DNA of 30,061 bases, taken from positions 1-30,061 of the forward strand of contig NZ_CAMLIX010000031.1 in NCBI RefSeq assembly GCF_946479975.1, in the 5' to 3' direction. Each line of letters starts with the position of its first letter. Within the stretch, counting starts at the first letter, position 1. The notes beneath the pieces are model-generated. The model was not told the DNA's origin and searched no databases. It was given only the letters and a program-made list of their open reading frames with translations. The translations under genes were made by a program, and so were the position numbers. This DNA is from an uncultured Flavobacterium sp. (GTDB lineage: Bacteria; Bacteroidota; Bacteroidia; Flavobacteriales; Flavobacteriaceae). This document shows, piece by piece, positions 15,443 through 23,982 of the stretch.

Positions 15443-17500
15443 TTACCAGATTTTAACTCGTTTTTCTGGTTCTACATACATTTTATCTCCTTTTTTAATA
15501 TTGAAAGCTTTGTAAAAGGCATCAACATTTTGAATTGGCACATATGCTCTGTACATTCCTGGCGAGTGCGGATCTGTTTTTACTTGATTCTTGATTGCCT
15601 CATCTCTTGTTTTTGTTCTCCAAACTGTAGCCCAAGAAATAAAGAAACGCTGTTCTGGCGTAAATCCGTCGATTAAACCTGGATTTCCTTTTTCTTTCAA
15701 ATACAATTGTAAACCATCGTAAGCAGCGTTGATTCCACCTAAATCACCAATGTTTTCACCTAAAGTAAAATTACCATCGACGTGAACTCCCGGCAATGGC
15801 TCAAGAGCGCTGTATTGATTTGCTAAATCTGTTCCTAAAGCAGTAAATTGTTTCAAATCATTGTCTGTCCACCAATCTACTAAGTTTCCTTCTGCATTGT
15901 AACGCGCTCCAGAATCATCAAATCCGTGAGAGATTTCGTGACCAATAACAGCTCCAATTCCACCATAATTAACCGCTTCGTCAGCTTGGTAATTGTAGAA
16001 AGGCGGCTGCAAGATTGCTGCTGGAAATACAATTTCGTTATAAGACGGATTGTAATACGCATTTACCGTTTGAGGCGACATATGCCATTCTGTTTTATCA
16101 ACTGGTTTGTCTAATTTTGCAACACTTTTTTGGAAAGACCATTTTGAAACATTTTTCATGTTATCAAAATACGTTCCGCCTTCAGCAACACCTTTAATTG
16201 TTAAGGCTGAATAATCTTTCCATTTGTCAGGATAACCAATTTTGATTGTGATTTTATTTAATTTCTCAATCGCTTTTACCTTAGTTTCAGGAGACATCCA
16301 CGTCAAAGAATTGATTCTGTTTTTATAAGCTAAAATTACATTTTGAATCATATTCTGCGCTTTCTCTTTTGCTTCAGCAGGAAATAATTTTTCTACGTAT
16401 AATTTTCCAAGAGCTTCTCCAACTGTTCCGTTTACTAAATTAAGCGCTCTTTCTTCAGCAGGAAGCTGTTTAATGGCACCTCTAAGCGTTTTGCTGTAAA
16501 AATCGAAATTAGCTTTATCAATCTCTGTTGTTAATTTCGTCGCATTATTATTAAGTAAATCCCATTTTAGGAATTCTTTCCACTGTTCAACTTTGTTTTC
16601 TTTAAAAACAGTTTGAAGCGCCGTCATATATTTCGGCTCAGAAACAATTACAGAATCCAATTTAGTTATTCCTAAACCTGTAAAATATTCATTCCATTTA
16701 ATTGCTGGAGTCAATTTTTGAATGTCAGCAATCGTCATCGGATTGTATTGTAAACGGCTGTCTCTTCTTTCTACACGATTCAATCTTGCTTTAGATAATT
16801 CTGTTTCTAATGCTAAAATTTCGGCAGCACTTACTTTTGCTTTTGCTGGAGTTTCTCCAATAAACTGCATCATTCTTGCTAAGTGCAATTCGTATTTGCC
16901 ACGTTTTTCTTTAGAATCCTTATCATCAGCAGTATAATAATCTTTATCTGGAAGACCAAGTTCGCTTGGCGCAAGGTTTACAGAATTTTTAGAGCTGTTT
17001 TTATCATCAGCACCAATATAAATTCCGAAGAAACCTGTTCCTCCTTCTTTTTCCATTTCTACTAAATATTTCTGAACATCAGCAACATTTTTAATAGCAT
17101 CGATTTTTTTCAAATACGGTTTCAAAGGTTCGATTCCTTTTTTATTTCTTCCGATAGTATCTAAATATGTATTGAATAAATTAACCGCTTTTCCTTGATC
17201 TGTATTCGATTTGTATTTCGGATTTTTCGAAGCATCTTTCAAAACCGCCATTACATCTTTATCGGTTCTTTTGATCAGCTCGTTAAAACTTCCCCAAGTT
17301 GTACGGTCGCTTGGAATTTCTGTTTTATCCAGCCAAGTCCCATTTACATATTTGAAAAAATCCTGACTTGGGCTGACTTTCGTATCCATATAAGATACAT
17401 TAATACCTGGTTCTTTTGGAGCATTTTGGGCATTAACCGCAGTTAGCGAAAACATTGCAGATAGTACACCAAACACAGGTTTAGCAAATTGTTTTTTCAT
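15443..17500 (-). CDS. M13 family (neprilysin/PepO-like) zinc metallopeptidase, copy 2
   Basis: A 685-residue paralogue of the gene at 13066, with signal peptide MKKQFAKPVFGVLSAMFSLTAVNA, zinc motif HEISH at 521-525, ENIGDLGG, and NAYYNPSYNEIVFPAAIL. The two proteins align along their whole length with the same ends, and differ mostly in the N-terminal half and in surface-charged positions, so both appear to be maintained as functional enzymes. It is transcribed separately: it has its own promoter and its own terminator (15397-15425). The natural peptide substrate is unknown. Confidence 0.95.
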   Translation of the reverse strand: MKKQFAKPVFGVLSAMFSLTAVNAQNAPKEPGINVSYMDTKVSPSQDFFKYVNGTWLDKTEIPSDRTTWGSFNELIKRTDKDVMAVLKDASKNPKYKSNTDQGKAVNLFNTYLDTIGRNKKGIEPLKPYLKKIDAIKNVADVQKYLVEMEKEGGTGFFGIYIGADDKNSSKNSVNLAPSELGLPDKDYYTADDKDSKEKRGKYELHLARMMQFIGETPAKAKVSAAEILALETELSKARLNRVERRDSRLQYNPMTIADIQKLTPAIKWNEYFTGLGITKLDSVIVSEPKYMTALQTVFKENKVEQWKEFLKWDLLNNNATKLTTEIDKANFDFYSKTLRGAIKQLPAEERALNLVNGTVGEALGKLYVEKLFPAEAKEKAQNMIQNVILAYKNRINSLTWMSPETKVKAIEKLNKITIKIGYPDKWKDYSALTIKGVAEGGTYFDNMKNVSKWSFQKSVAKLDKPVDKTEWHMSPQTVNAYYNPSYNEIVFPAAILQPPFYNYQADEAVNYGGIGAVIGHEISHGFDDSGARYNAEGNLVDWWTDNDLKQFTALGTDLANQYSALEPLPGVHVDGNFTLGENIGDLGGINAAYDGLQLYLKEKGNPGLIDGFTPEQRFFISWATVWRTKTRDEAIKNQVKTDPHSPGMYRAYVPIQNVDAFYKAFNIKKGDKMYVEPEKRVKIW

Positions 17501-17525
17501 AAAAGTTTATTGTTTAATGGAAAAT

Positions 17526-17546
17526 ACAAACATATTGTTATTATTT
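17526..17546 (-). promoter_or_regulatory. Promoter segment of M13 copy 2
   Basis: It has the same 21 bases as 15152-15172, with TATGTTTG on the minus strand at 17527-17534. A shared tgttaaaatt motif lies further upstream in both. Confidence 0.65.
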
Positions 17547-17705
17547 CAAAAATTATGTTAAAATTCTAACTGGAAATTCTGAAACACAGATAAATTTCAC
17601 AAATAGAGAATTGACACTATTTTTATTTAGTCAGCAAGATGATACAAATGTTACAAAAGGCTGTTAAAAAAATAATGGAGTAAAGTTTTTAGAATCTGCT
17701 TTTTG

Positions 17706-17713
17706 TATTTTTG
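17706..17713 (+). promoter_or_regulatory. -7 promoter element of the SCO gene
   Basis: TATTTTTG matches TAnnTTTG and lies 15 bases before the ATG at 17729. A T-rich -33 region is present near 17686, without an exact TTTG. Confidence 0.6.
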
Positions 17714-17728
17714 CGCCAAATTATTTTT

Positions 17729-18394
17729 ATGAAATCGCTTCTATATAAATACCGCAAATTCTTTATTGTTTTAATAGTGTTTTCGGTTGTTACGATATCT
17801 TTGTTTTACTCGGCATTAAAACCTAAAAAAACACTTCCAATTTACAATCCGTCAGATGTAAATCCTGAATTAGTAGACAGTACAGTTCAATATAAAAGTA
17901 AATACCACACGATTGCCGATTTCTCTTTTGTGAATCAAAATGGCGATACCATTACACAAAAAAATTACGAAGGAAAAATTTACGTTGCCGATTTCTTCTT
18001 TACGACCTGCGGCTCAATCTGCCCAAAAATGTCAACAAATTTAGTTGAAGTTCAAAAAGCGGTTTTAAATAATCCGAAAGTAATGCTGCTTTCTCATACC
18101 GTTTTCCCAGAAGTTGACAGTGTTTCGGTTTTAAAAGCGTATGCTATAAAATATGGCGTTGTAGACAGTAAATGGAATTTGGTTACGGGAGATAAAAAAG
18201 AAATCTATTCTATGGCTAGAAAATCGTATCTGGCTGTGAAATTAGGAAGACCAGATCAGCTTTACGATATGGTTCATACAGAGAATTTTGTTTTGGTCGA
18301 TCAAAAACGCCGCGTTCGAGGTTTTTATGACGGAACAAATAAAGAAGATATAAAACGACTTTTGGAAGACATTGATTTCCTTTCTCACGAATAA
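17729..18394 (+). CDS. SCO1/SenC family copper-binding thioredoxin-fold protein
   Basis: SCO proteins deliver copper to, or reduce cysteines of, the CuA site of cytochrome oxidase at the outer face of the cytoplasmic membrane. The ATG at 17729 gives 221 residues; a TTG at 17711 is a less likely start, and overlaps the -7 promoter element. Seen: one N-terminal membrane helix (FFIVLIVFSVVTISLFYSAL), then a thioredoxin-like domain with the copper ligands CGSIC (C94, C98) and H183 in MVHTENFVLVD. The triad is complete. It is followed by the feo genes on the same strand, with a separate promoter between. Confidence 0.95.
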   Translation: MKSLLYKYRKFFIVLIVFSVVTISLFYSALKPKKTLPIYNPSDVNPELVDSTVQYKSKYHTIADFSFVNQNGDTITQKNYEGKIYVADFFFTTCGSICPKMSTNLVEVQKAVLNNPKVMLLSHTVFPEVDSVSVLKAYAIKYGVVDSKWNLVTGDKKEIYSMARKSYLAVKLGRPDQLYDMVHTENFVLVDQKRRVRGFYDGTNKEDIKRLLEDIDFLSHE

Positions 18395-18463
18395 AACCCT
18401 TATTTTTAGAAACATTTAGCATTTGTGCACGCAATAAATGCCCTTATATATAGAATAATTGCC

Positions 18464-18471
18464 TATTTTTG
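18464..18471 (+). promoter_or_regulatory. -7 promoter element of the feo operon
   Basis: TATTTTTG matches TAnnTTTG, 25 bases before the feoA start. The stretch 18431-18462 just upstream contains loosely inverted gcaat/attgc elements, a possible operator, but not a clear Fur box. Confidence 0.5.
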
Positions 18472-18496
18472 CAATCTAAATTCAATCTAAATAAGC

Positions 18497-18736
18497 TTGC
18501 AAAATACAATACATACTCTGAAAAAAGGCGAAAAAGCCATTATCAAAGATTTTGATATCGATCTTATTCCACTTAAGTTATTAGAAATGGGTTGTCTGCC
18601 TGGCAGCTTAGTTGAATTACTTCAGGTTGCTCCTTTTGGTGATCCTTTGTATTTAGATATTAACGGTTCGCATGTTGCCATTCGTATTGAAACCGCTCGT
18701 GAAATTGAAGTTGAACTTATCAAAAACGATTTATAA
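18497..18736 (+). CDS. feoA: Ferrous iron transport protein A, TTG start
   Basis: FeoA is a small cytoplasmic SH3-like protein that supports the FeoB ferrous iron transporter. The 79-residue sequence has the family core LKLLEMGCLPGSLVELLQVAPFGDP and HVAIRIETAREIEVEL. There is an in-frame stop at 18488 and no ATG before codon 31, so translation must begin at the TTG at 18497 (QNTIHTLKKGEKAII follows). The stop overlaps the feoB start (TAATG). Confidence 0.95.
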   Translation: MQNTIHTLKKGEKAIIKDFDIDLIPLKLLEMGCLPGSLVELLQVAPFGDPLYLDINGSHVAIRIETAREIEVELIKNDL

Positions 18737-20835
18737 TGAGCGTTCAGAATATCAATGTTGCCCTTATTGGAAATCCAAATACCGGAAAAACTTCAGTTTT
18801 TAATCAGTTAACGGGTCTTAACCAGCAAGTTGGAAATTACCCTGGAATTACGGTGGAGAAAAAAATGGGTTTCTGCAAGTTACCTAATAACGTCAAAGCC
18901 AATATTCTAGATTTACCCGGAACATATAGTTTGAACGCAAGTTCAATGGACGAAAGCGTGGTTATTGAACTTTTATTAAATAAAAACGACAAATTATATC
19001 CAGATGTCGCTGTTGTTGTTACAGATGTTGAAAATCTGAAACGAAATTTACTAATTTACACTCAAATAAAAGACCTTGAAATTCCGACGATTTTAGTCAT
19101 CAATATGTCTGATCGTATGGAAAGAAAAGGAATTACGTTGGATATTCCTTATTTAGAAGAAAAACTAAAAACCAAAATTGCTTTAGTAAGTTCAAGAAAA
19201 GGTTTAGGAATTGCCGAATTAAAAGAACTAATTGTTTCTTATAAAACCATTCCGCATGAACCTTGTTTGAATGCTTCTGTAATTGATCCTGACTATTTTG
19301 ACAAGCTTCGACATGCTTTTCCAAATCAATTAATATATAAATTGTGGCTGGTAATTACGCAGGATGTCAATTTTTCGAATTTAGATCGAAATGAAGTTCG
19401 TAACACATTCACCAAATCACATTCGGAACTAAAACGTCTTCAGCAAAAAGAAACCATTAAAAGATATCAGTTTATCAATGATATTTTAAAAGAAGGTTTA
19501 AAAGTTGATGCCTCAATGGCAAAAGATGTTCGTGCAAAATTAGACCGTGTTTTAACGCATAAAGTATTCGGCTACGTTATTTTCTTTGCAATTTTATTTT
19601 TGATTTTCCAATCGATTTTCAGCTGGTCAACTATTCCGATGGATTTTATTGACAGCACTTTTGCTTCTTTGAGCAGCTGGGTTGCAGCAGAACTGCCAAG
19701 CGGTATTTTGACCGATTTACTTTCGCAGGGAATTATTCCAGGAATTGGTGGTGTTATTATTTTTATTCCGCAGATCGCTTTCTTGTTCTTGTTTATTTCA
19801 ATTTTAGAAGAAAGCGGTTATATGAGCCGTGTGGTTTTTTTAATGGATAAAATCATGCGCAGATTCGGATTATCTGGAAAAAGCGTTGTGCCTTTGATTT
19901 CTGGAACTGCGTGTGCGATTCCAGCCATTATGGCGACCCGAAATATTGAGAATTGGAAAGAACGCCTTATTACGATCTTAGTAACGCCATTCACGACTTG
20001 TTCTGCAAGATTGCCTGTTTATGCGATAATTATTTCGCTTGTTGTGCCGAGTAAACGTGTCTTCGGATTTCTGAATGTTCAGGGATTAACGTTGATGTCG
20101 CTTTATATTTTAGGATTTTTTGCAGCGATTTTGTCTGCTTATATTCTGAATAAAGTTTTAAAATTAGAATCTAAAACGTATTTCGTAGTCGAAATGCCAA
20201 GTTATAAAATGCCTCTTTTCAAAAACGTTGGAATCAATGTAGTAGAAAAAACAAAAGCATTTATTGTTGGAGCCGGAAAAATAATCCTTGCTATTTCTAT
20301 TATTTTATGGTTTTTGGCTTCTTACGGTCCTGGAAAAGAATTTAATGATGCTGAAAATATTGTAAAAGAAAGATTTGCGAATACATCTTTAGACGAAACT
20401 CAGTTTGAAAATGAAGTGAATTCTCAAAAATTAGAAAACTCCTATATCGGATTAATGGGACACGCCATAGAGCCAGCAATTGCACCTTTAGGTTACGACT
20501 GGAAAATCGGGATTGCGTTAATCAGTTCGTTTGCAGCGCGTGAAGTTTTCGTTGGAACGTTGGCAACCATTTACAGCGTTGGCGATACCGACAACGAATC
20601 GACTATAAAAAGCAAAATGCAGGCAGAAATTCATCCGGAAACGGGAAAGAAAGTTTTTGACTTTGCAACGGGAGTTTCGCTATTGCTATTTTATGCTTTT
20701 GCCATGCAGTGCGCGAGTACATTGGCAATTACGAAAAAAGAAACCAATTCATGGAAATGGCCTGCAATGCAGTTGGTTTTTATGAGTTCGTTAGCTTATT
20801 TTACCGCATTAATTGCCTATCAACTTTTAAAATAA
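18736..20835 (+). CDS. feoB: Ferrous iron transporter B
   Basis: FeoB is the inner-membrane Fe(II) transporter with an N-terminal GTPase. The 699-residue length is usual. The G domain shows G1 GNPNTGKTS (12-20), G2 threonine in GIT (39), G3 DLPG (59-62) and G4 NMSD (123-126). After a helical linker, the membrane part begins around residue 280 (FGYVIFFAILFLIF). It holds both Gate repeats with their cysteines: FISILEESGYMSRV plus SGTACAIPAIMATR, and TPFTTCSARLPVYA. It overlaps feoA by one base and is followed after seven bases by a tiny Cys-rich gene. Confidence 0.98.
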   Translation: MSVQNINVALIGNPNTGKTSVFNQLTGLNQQVGNYPGITVEKKMGFCKLPNNVKANILDLPGTYSLNASSMDESVVIELLLNKNDKLYPDVAVVVTDVENLKRNLLIYTQIKDLEIPTILVINMSDRMERKGITLDIPYLEEKLKTKIALVSSRKGLGIAELKELIVSYKTIPHEPCLNASVIDPDYFDKLRHAFPNQLIYKLWLVITQDVNFSNLDRNEVRNTFTKSHSELKRLQQKETIKRYQFINDILKEGLKVDASMAKDVRAKLDRVLTHKVFGYVIFFAILFLIFQSIFSWSTIPMDFIDSTFASLSSWVAAELPSGILTDLLSQGIIPGIGGVIIFIPQIAFLFLFISILEESGYMSRVVFLMDKIMRRFGLSGKSVVPLISGTACAIPAIMATRNIENWKERLITILVTPFTTCSARLPVYAIIISLVVPSKRVFGFLNVQGLTLMSLYILGFFAAILSAYILNKVLKLESKTYFVVEMPSYKMPLFKNVGINVVEKTKAFIVGAGKIILAISIILWFLASYGPGKEFNDAENIVKERFANTSLDETQFENEVNSQKLENSYIGLMGHAIEPAIAPLGYDWKIGIALISSFAAREVFVGTLATIYSVGDTDNESTIKSKMQAEIHPETGKKVFDFATGVSLLLFYAFAMQCASTLAITKKETNSWKWPAMQLVFMSSLAYFTALIAYQLLK

Positions 20836-20842
20836 AAAAGTT

Positions 20843-20965
20843 ATGTTTCAAGAAATTATAGCCTTTACGATATTAGGATTAGCCGTTGCTTTTTTGATTA
20901 AAAAATTCTTTTGGAAATCTAAAAAGAAAAAAGACTGCGGAGACGGGAATTGTGGCTGCGGTTAA
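20843..20965 (+). CDS. FeoB-associated Cys-rich membrane protein
   Basis: A 40-residue protein, MFQEIIAFTILGLAVAFLIK then KFFWKSKKKKDCGDGNCGCG: one membrane helix, a basic patch, and a C-terminal tail with three cysteines. This is the layout of the small FeoB-associated Cys-rich proteins (PF12669) that often end feo operons; a role as metal-binding or FeoC-like helper is inferred. It begins seven bases after the feoB stop. Confidence 0.9.
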   Translation: MFQEIIAFTILGLAVAFLIKKFFWKSKKKKDCGDGNCGCG

Positions 20966-21162
20966 AAAACTGCTCAAAAACTTCCAAATTTCAGTATACT
21001 ATATTTCTTAAATAAAAAATTTCAGATCTATAAATTCATTTTATAAGTAAAAACCTACATGAATTTAAAAATCTGACAATCAACAACATAACATTACCTG
21101 CCTATTACCTTAATTTAACAGAAAAAAGGCTTTGAAAGGACAGCCATCCCTTGATACCACTA

Positions 21163-21170
21163 TAATTTTG
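21163..21170 (+). promoter_or_regulatory. -7 promoter element of the repeat-protein gene
   Basis: TAATTTTG matches TAnnTTTG, 35 bases before the ATG at 21206. No other signal is evident in the 240-bp gap after the feo operon, where I see no strong terminator. Confidence 0.5.
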
Positions 21171-21205
21171 CATTAATAATTACATTAATCTAAATTATTT
21201 GTATC

Positions 21206-22669
21206 ATGAAAAAAATATTACTCACTTTATTATTAAGCAGCGGTTGTTTGATGGCCCAGACCAAAACTGTAGTTAGTCCCTTTGGAGAAAAAGTAACTAT
21301 AAATCCGTATGCAAACAATGGCTTAACAGCAACAAATGGATATGTCCAATTAGGTGGAGCTTTAACGCAGCCTTCTATTTTAACAACTTCTTCAAGTTAT
21401 ACTTTAGCATTTTCAGGTCTTCAAAGTGGTTTGAGTACTGATAATATTTTGGTTACAGATCCTACAACTGGAGTTTTAAAAATGATTTCGGTTTCAGCAT
21501 TCAATCCTTATTATTGGGGAGTAAAAGGAAATGCAGGAACAAACCCTGCAACAAATTTTCTGGGAACAACTGATAATGTTGATCTTCTTTTTAAAACAAA
21601 TGCATTAGAAAGAATACGCATAAAAAATAACGGTTTTACAGGTATCGGACTAGCAACAAACACATTATACGGCACAACTCCAAAATATATGCTTGATGTT
21701 GTAGACGATATTCACCTTATTAGTAATAGAATTAACTATTCTTCAGCAAGATTGATATTTGAAAACCAGCAAGTCGATTTAGGTGGTAATCAAGGTAGTG
21801 GTATGTATATGCTGGACGGTCAGGACGATGGAGCAAGAAGAGAATGGTTCTTTGGAAAACCATACAACAATGTAGGTTCTGGAGGAAAAAGTTCATTTGT
21901 TTTAAAATCAATGCAGACTAATGCACTCGATTATTCGCTGGCACAAAATGGCAATGGAGTGAATCATTTGTATGTAGATGCGTTAAACAATCGTATTGGT
22001 ATAGGAACTGTAAATCCAACAACTGCGTTGGAAGTTACGGCAACAGCAAACCCACTTAAACTAAACGGTTTACAAGCAGGAGCTACTGGAGACCAAATGC
22101 TAACGGTTGATAATACTGGAGTTGTACGCAAAATGGATGTACCTTCATCAGCTGCAACTCGCCCTTGGCTTGCAAATGGAAACGCAGGAACGAATGCTTC
22201 AACAGATTTTGTTGGAACAACGGATGCTAATGATCTTATTGTAAAAACAAATTCTACCGAAAGAATGCGTGTAAAAAGCAATGGAAACGTTGGTATTGGC
22301 ACTTTAGATCCATCAAATGCATTGGAAGTTACCGCAACAGCAAACCCACTTAAATTAAACGGTTTACAAATAGGATCTAAATCTGATTATGTATTAACCG
22401 TAGATGACAATGGGGTTGTTCGTAAAAAATTACTATATGGCACAGGATTTATTCAAGGAAATGGGGTAGATAAAACTTGGGTAATTAACGATCCTAATGT
22501 AACAGATACTTCCGTAATATTTACAATTATGAAAGGTAGTAATAGTGATTTTACTGGTAGTATGCTAAAAGAAATCTCACGTGTTCCCGGTGTGAGTATT
22601 ACTGTTAGTCATACTTCTGGTAATCCTGCATCTACCAATACTTATTTTGAATACCTAATTATGTACTAA
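21206..22669 (+). CDS. Exported modular repeat protein with NGNVGIGT motifs (tail-fibre-like)
   Basis: A 487-residue protein with signal peptide MKKILLTLLLSSGCLMAQ. It contains a repeated module of about 97 residues: GLQxG..., a V.(D) TGVxxK step, GNAGTNxxTxFxGTTDxxDL, KTNxxERxRxKxNG and GIGT. Copies begin at about residues 70, 287 and 385; the last is partial and runs into a unique C-terminal domain (about 410-487). The segment ALEVTATANPLKLNGLQ is present twice word for word. Such VGIGT repeats occur in exported proteins of Flavobacteria and in phage tail fibres, where they form fibrous trimers. I do not recognise a sorting domain at the C-terminus. Function unknown; a surface fibre or adhesin is an inference. 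Confidence 0.8.
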   Translation: MKKILLTLLLSSGCLMAQTKTVVSPFGEKVTINPYANNGLTATNGYVQLGGALTQPSILTTSSSYTLAFSGLQSGLSTDNILVTDPTTGVLKMISVSAFNPYYWGVKGNAGTNPATNFLGTTDNVDLLFKTNALERIRIKNNGFTGIGLATNTLYGTTPKYMLDVVDDIHLISNRINYSSARLIFENQQVDLGGNQGSGMYMLDGQDDGARREWFFGKPYNNVGSGGKSSFVLKSMQTNALDYSLAQNGNGVNHLYVDALNNRIGIGTVNPTTALEVTATANPLKLNGLQAGATGDQMLTVDNTGVVRKMDVPSSAATRPWLANGNAGTNASTDFVGTTDANDLIVKTNSTERMRVKSNGNVGIGTLDPSNALEVTATANPLKLNGLQIGSKSDYVLTVDDNGVVRKKLLYGTGFIQGNGVDKTWVINDPNVTDTSVIFTIMKGSNSDFTGSMLKEISRVPGVSITVSHTSGNPASTNTYFEYLIMY

Positions 22670-22684
22670 AAGTATTATTCCTTT

Positions 22685-22727
22685 AAAACACAAAAAGCTT
22701 CATTATACATGAAGCTTTTTGTGTTTT
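22685..22727 (+). terminator. Strong intrinsic terminator
   Basis: A perfect 19-bp stem (arms 22685-22703 and 22709-22727) with a 5-base loop and a terminal T-run, 15 bases after the stop of the repeat-protein gene. Confidence 0.9.
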
Positions 22728-22832
22728 ATCCTCATAAAATCTGTCTATTAGACAAAAAAATCTCCGTATAAAATTATCCTATTGTGATGGTTTTAAATCT
22801 TTTAAGGGCAATACATTAACAATTGTTTCGTT

Positions 22833-22840
22833 TATTTTTG
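22833..22840 (+). promoter_or_regulatory. -7 promoter element before a small ORF
   Basis: TATTTTTG matches TAnnTTTG, 20 bases before the ATG at 22861. It is independent of the terminated upstream gene. Confidence 0.5.
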
Positions 22841-22860
22841 ACAAATTAAATTCTTTAAAA

Positions 22861-22980
22861 ATGACAAAATTTGAAAAAAACGAAATGATTAGAAACAATA
22901 GAATCACCAGATTGCTATGGTTTTCATTTGGATTCCTATGTGCTTTTGGAATAATGTGTCTTTTAAAGTCTAAGTTCTAG
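22861..22980 (+). CDS. Putative 39-residue single-span membrane protein
   Basis: The frame reads MTKFEKNEMIRNNRITRLLW, then FSFGFLCAFGIMCLLKSKF. It has a charged N-terminal half with several basic residues, one hydrophobic span and a short basic tail, a credible small membrane protein. It lies after a strong terminator and its own -7 element, and codon use looks like that of its neighbours. I do not recognise a family. With 39 codons chance cannot be excluded. Confidence 0.5.
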   Translation: MTKFEKNEMIRNNRITRLLWFSFGFLCAFGIMCLLKSKF

Positions 22981-23022
22981 ATAAGATCTATTGTAATAAT
23001 TAAAAATTGATTGAATATCAAA

Positions 23023-23172
23023 ATCTCGTAGGGATGAAATATTCATAGAAAAAAATAAGACACAAATAAAAGCCCCAACGGGAAGACGCGTTTATCTACA
23101 AATGTGTCGCCCCGCTGGGGCTTTTTATGCGATATTTCGAAATATTCTATAAATATTTAGCCCCGATGGGGC
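23023..23172. repeat. Second cluster of family-2 hairpin repeats
   Basis: This fills most of the 323-bp gap after the small ORF. 23023-23050 is a variant: a different hairpin (atctc-gta-gggat) but the family tail gaaatattcatagaa. Around 23072 is a decayed plus-strand unit, then inverted units at 23109-23121 (gcccc/ggggc) and 23160-23172 (gcccc-gat-ggggc with ctataaatattt before it). The plus-strand unit at 23068 and the inverted unit at 23109 can pair into one long hairpin ending in T's. Confidence 0.83.
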
Positions 23173-23220
23173 AATCTGAAGTTCCATATCTAACTATGAA
23201 TTAGAACTGAAAACTTCCAA

Positions 23221-23295
23221 CAAATACAGTCACTGAAAACTGAGACCGAGACTGAGAACTGTTACTGAAAACTGAGACTGAAAACTAAAAAACCT
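23221..23295. repeat. Degenerate tandem of actgaaaactgagac units
   Basis: A short imperfect tandem of actgaaaactgag elements just after the stop side of the HD gene. A reverse-complement fragment of the same motif (gttcagttttcagtc) lies after hemE at about 2666-2680. Confidence 0.6.
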
Positions 23296-23304
23296 GAACA
23301 CTGC

Positions 23305-23958
23305 TTACTTAATCCCCTCCCATTCCGCGTAAAACTGAGCAAGAAATGTTTCCATAAAACGATGTCTTTCGGCAGCGATTTCTTTTCCTTTTTCGGTATT
23401 CATTTTATCTTTTAAAAGTAAAAGCTTTTCGTAGAAATGATTAATTGTTGGCGCATTGTTCTTTTTATATTCCTCTTTTGTCATATTTGTGACTGGAGCA
23501 ATTTCGGGGTTATGCAAAGCTCTATTTTTAAATCCGCCATAATTAAACGCTCTTGCAACACCAATTGCACCAATTGCATCTAAACGATCGGCATCTTGAA
23601 CGATATCCAATTCGACAGAAGAGAACTTCTTATCGAAATTTCCGCCTTTATAAGAGATATTTTCAATGATATTGACAACATGAGCAATTATGTCCTCGGC
23701 AACATCTTGAGCTTCTAAAAACGCTCTTGCTGTTTTTGGACCGATAGTCTCGTCACCGTTATGAAATTTACTATCTGCAATATCGTGTAGTAAAGCGCCT
23801 AATTCTACAACAGTAATATCGCAATCGGTATCTTTTGCAATTAAAAGTGCATTTTTATAAACACGTTCAATATGAAACCAATCGTGTCCGCCTTCGGCGT
23901 CGTTTAGTTTCTCTTTTACAAAAGCAATGGTTTTAGTAATTAATGCCGCGTTATTCAT
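23305..23958 (-). CDS. HD-domain phosphohydrolase
   Basis: A 217-residue cytoplasmic protein of the HD superfamily, metal-dependent phosphohydrolases. Seen: H25 in GGHDWFHIERV, the HD doublet in GALLHDIADSKF (58-59), and the later aspartate in DIVQDADRLDAIGAIGVARAF. This arrangement fits the small YedJ-like group, where a nucleotide or phosphate-ester substrate is likely but not known. It is transcribed from the minus strand, 310 bp after the desaturase gene, so it is probably a separate unit. Confidence 0.92.
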   Translation of the reverse strand: MNNAALITKTIAFVKEKLNDAEGGHDWFHIERVYKNALLIAKDTDCDITVVELGALLHDIADSKFHNGDETIGPKTARAFLEAQDVAEDIIAHVVNIIENISYKGGNFDKKFSSVELDIVQDADRLDAIGAIGVARAFNYGGFKNRALHNPEIAPVTNMTKEEYKKNNAPTINHFYEKLLLLKDKMNTEKGKEIAAERHRFMETFLAQFYAEWEGIK

Positions 23959-23982
23959 AAAACACTTTTAATGTTACGTTAT

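Noticed and set aside
21206..22669. Prophage tail fibre
   Set aside because: It has a signal peptide and no phage genes nearby, so an exported cellular protein is more likely.
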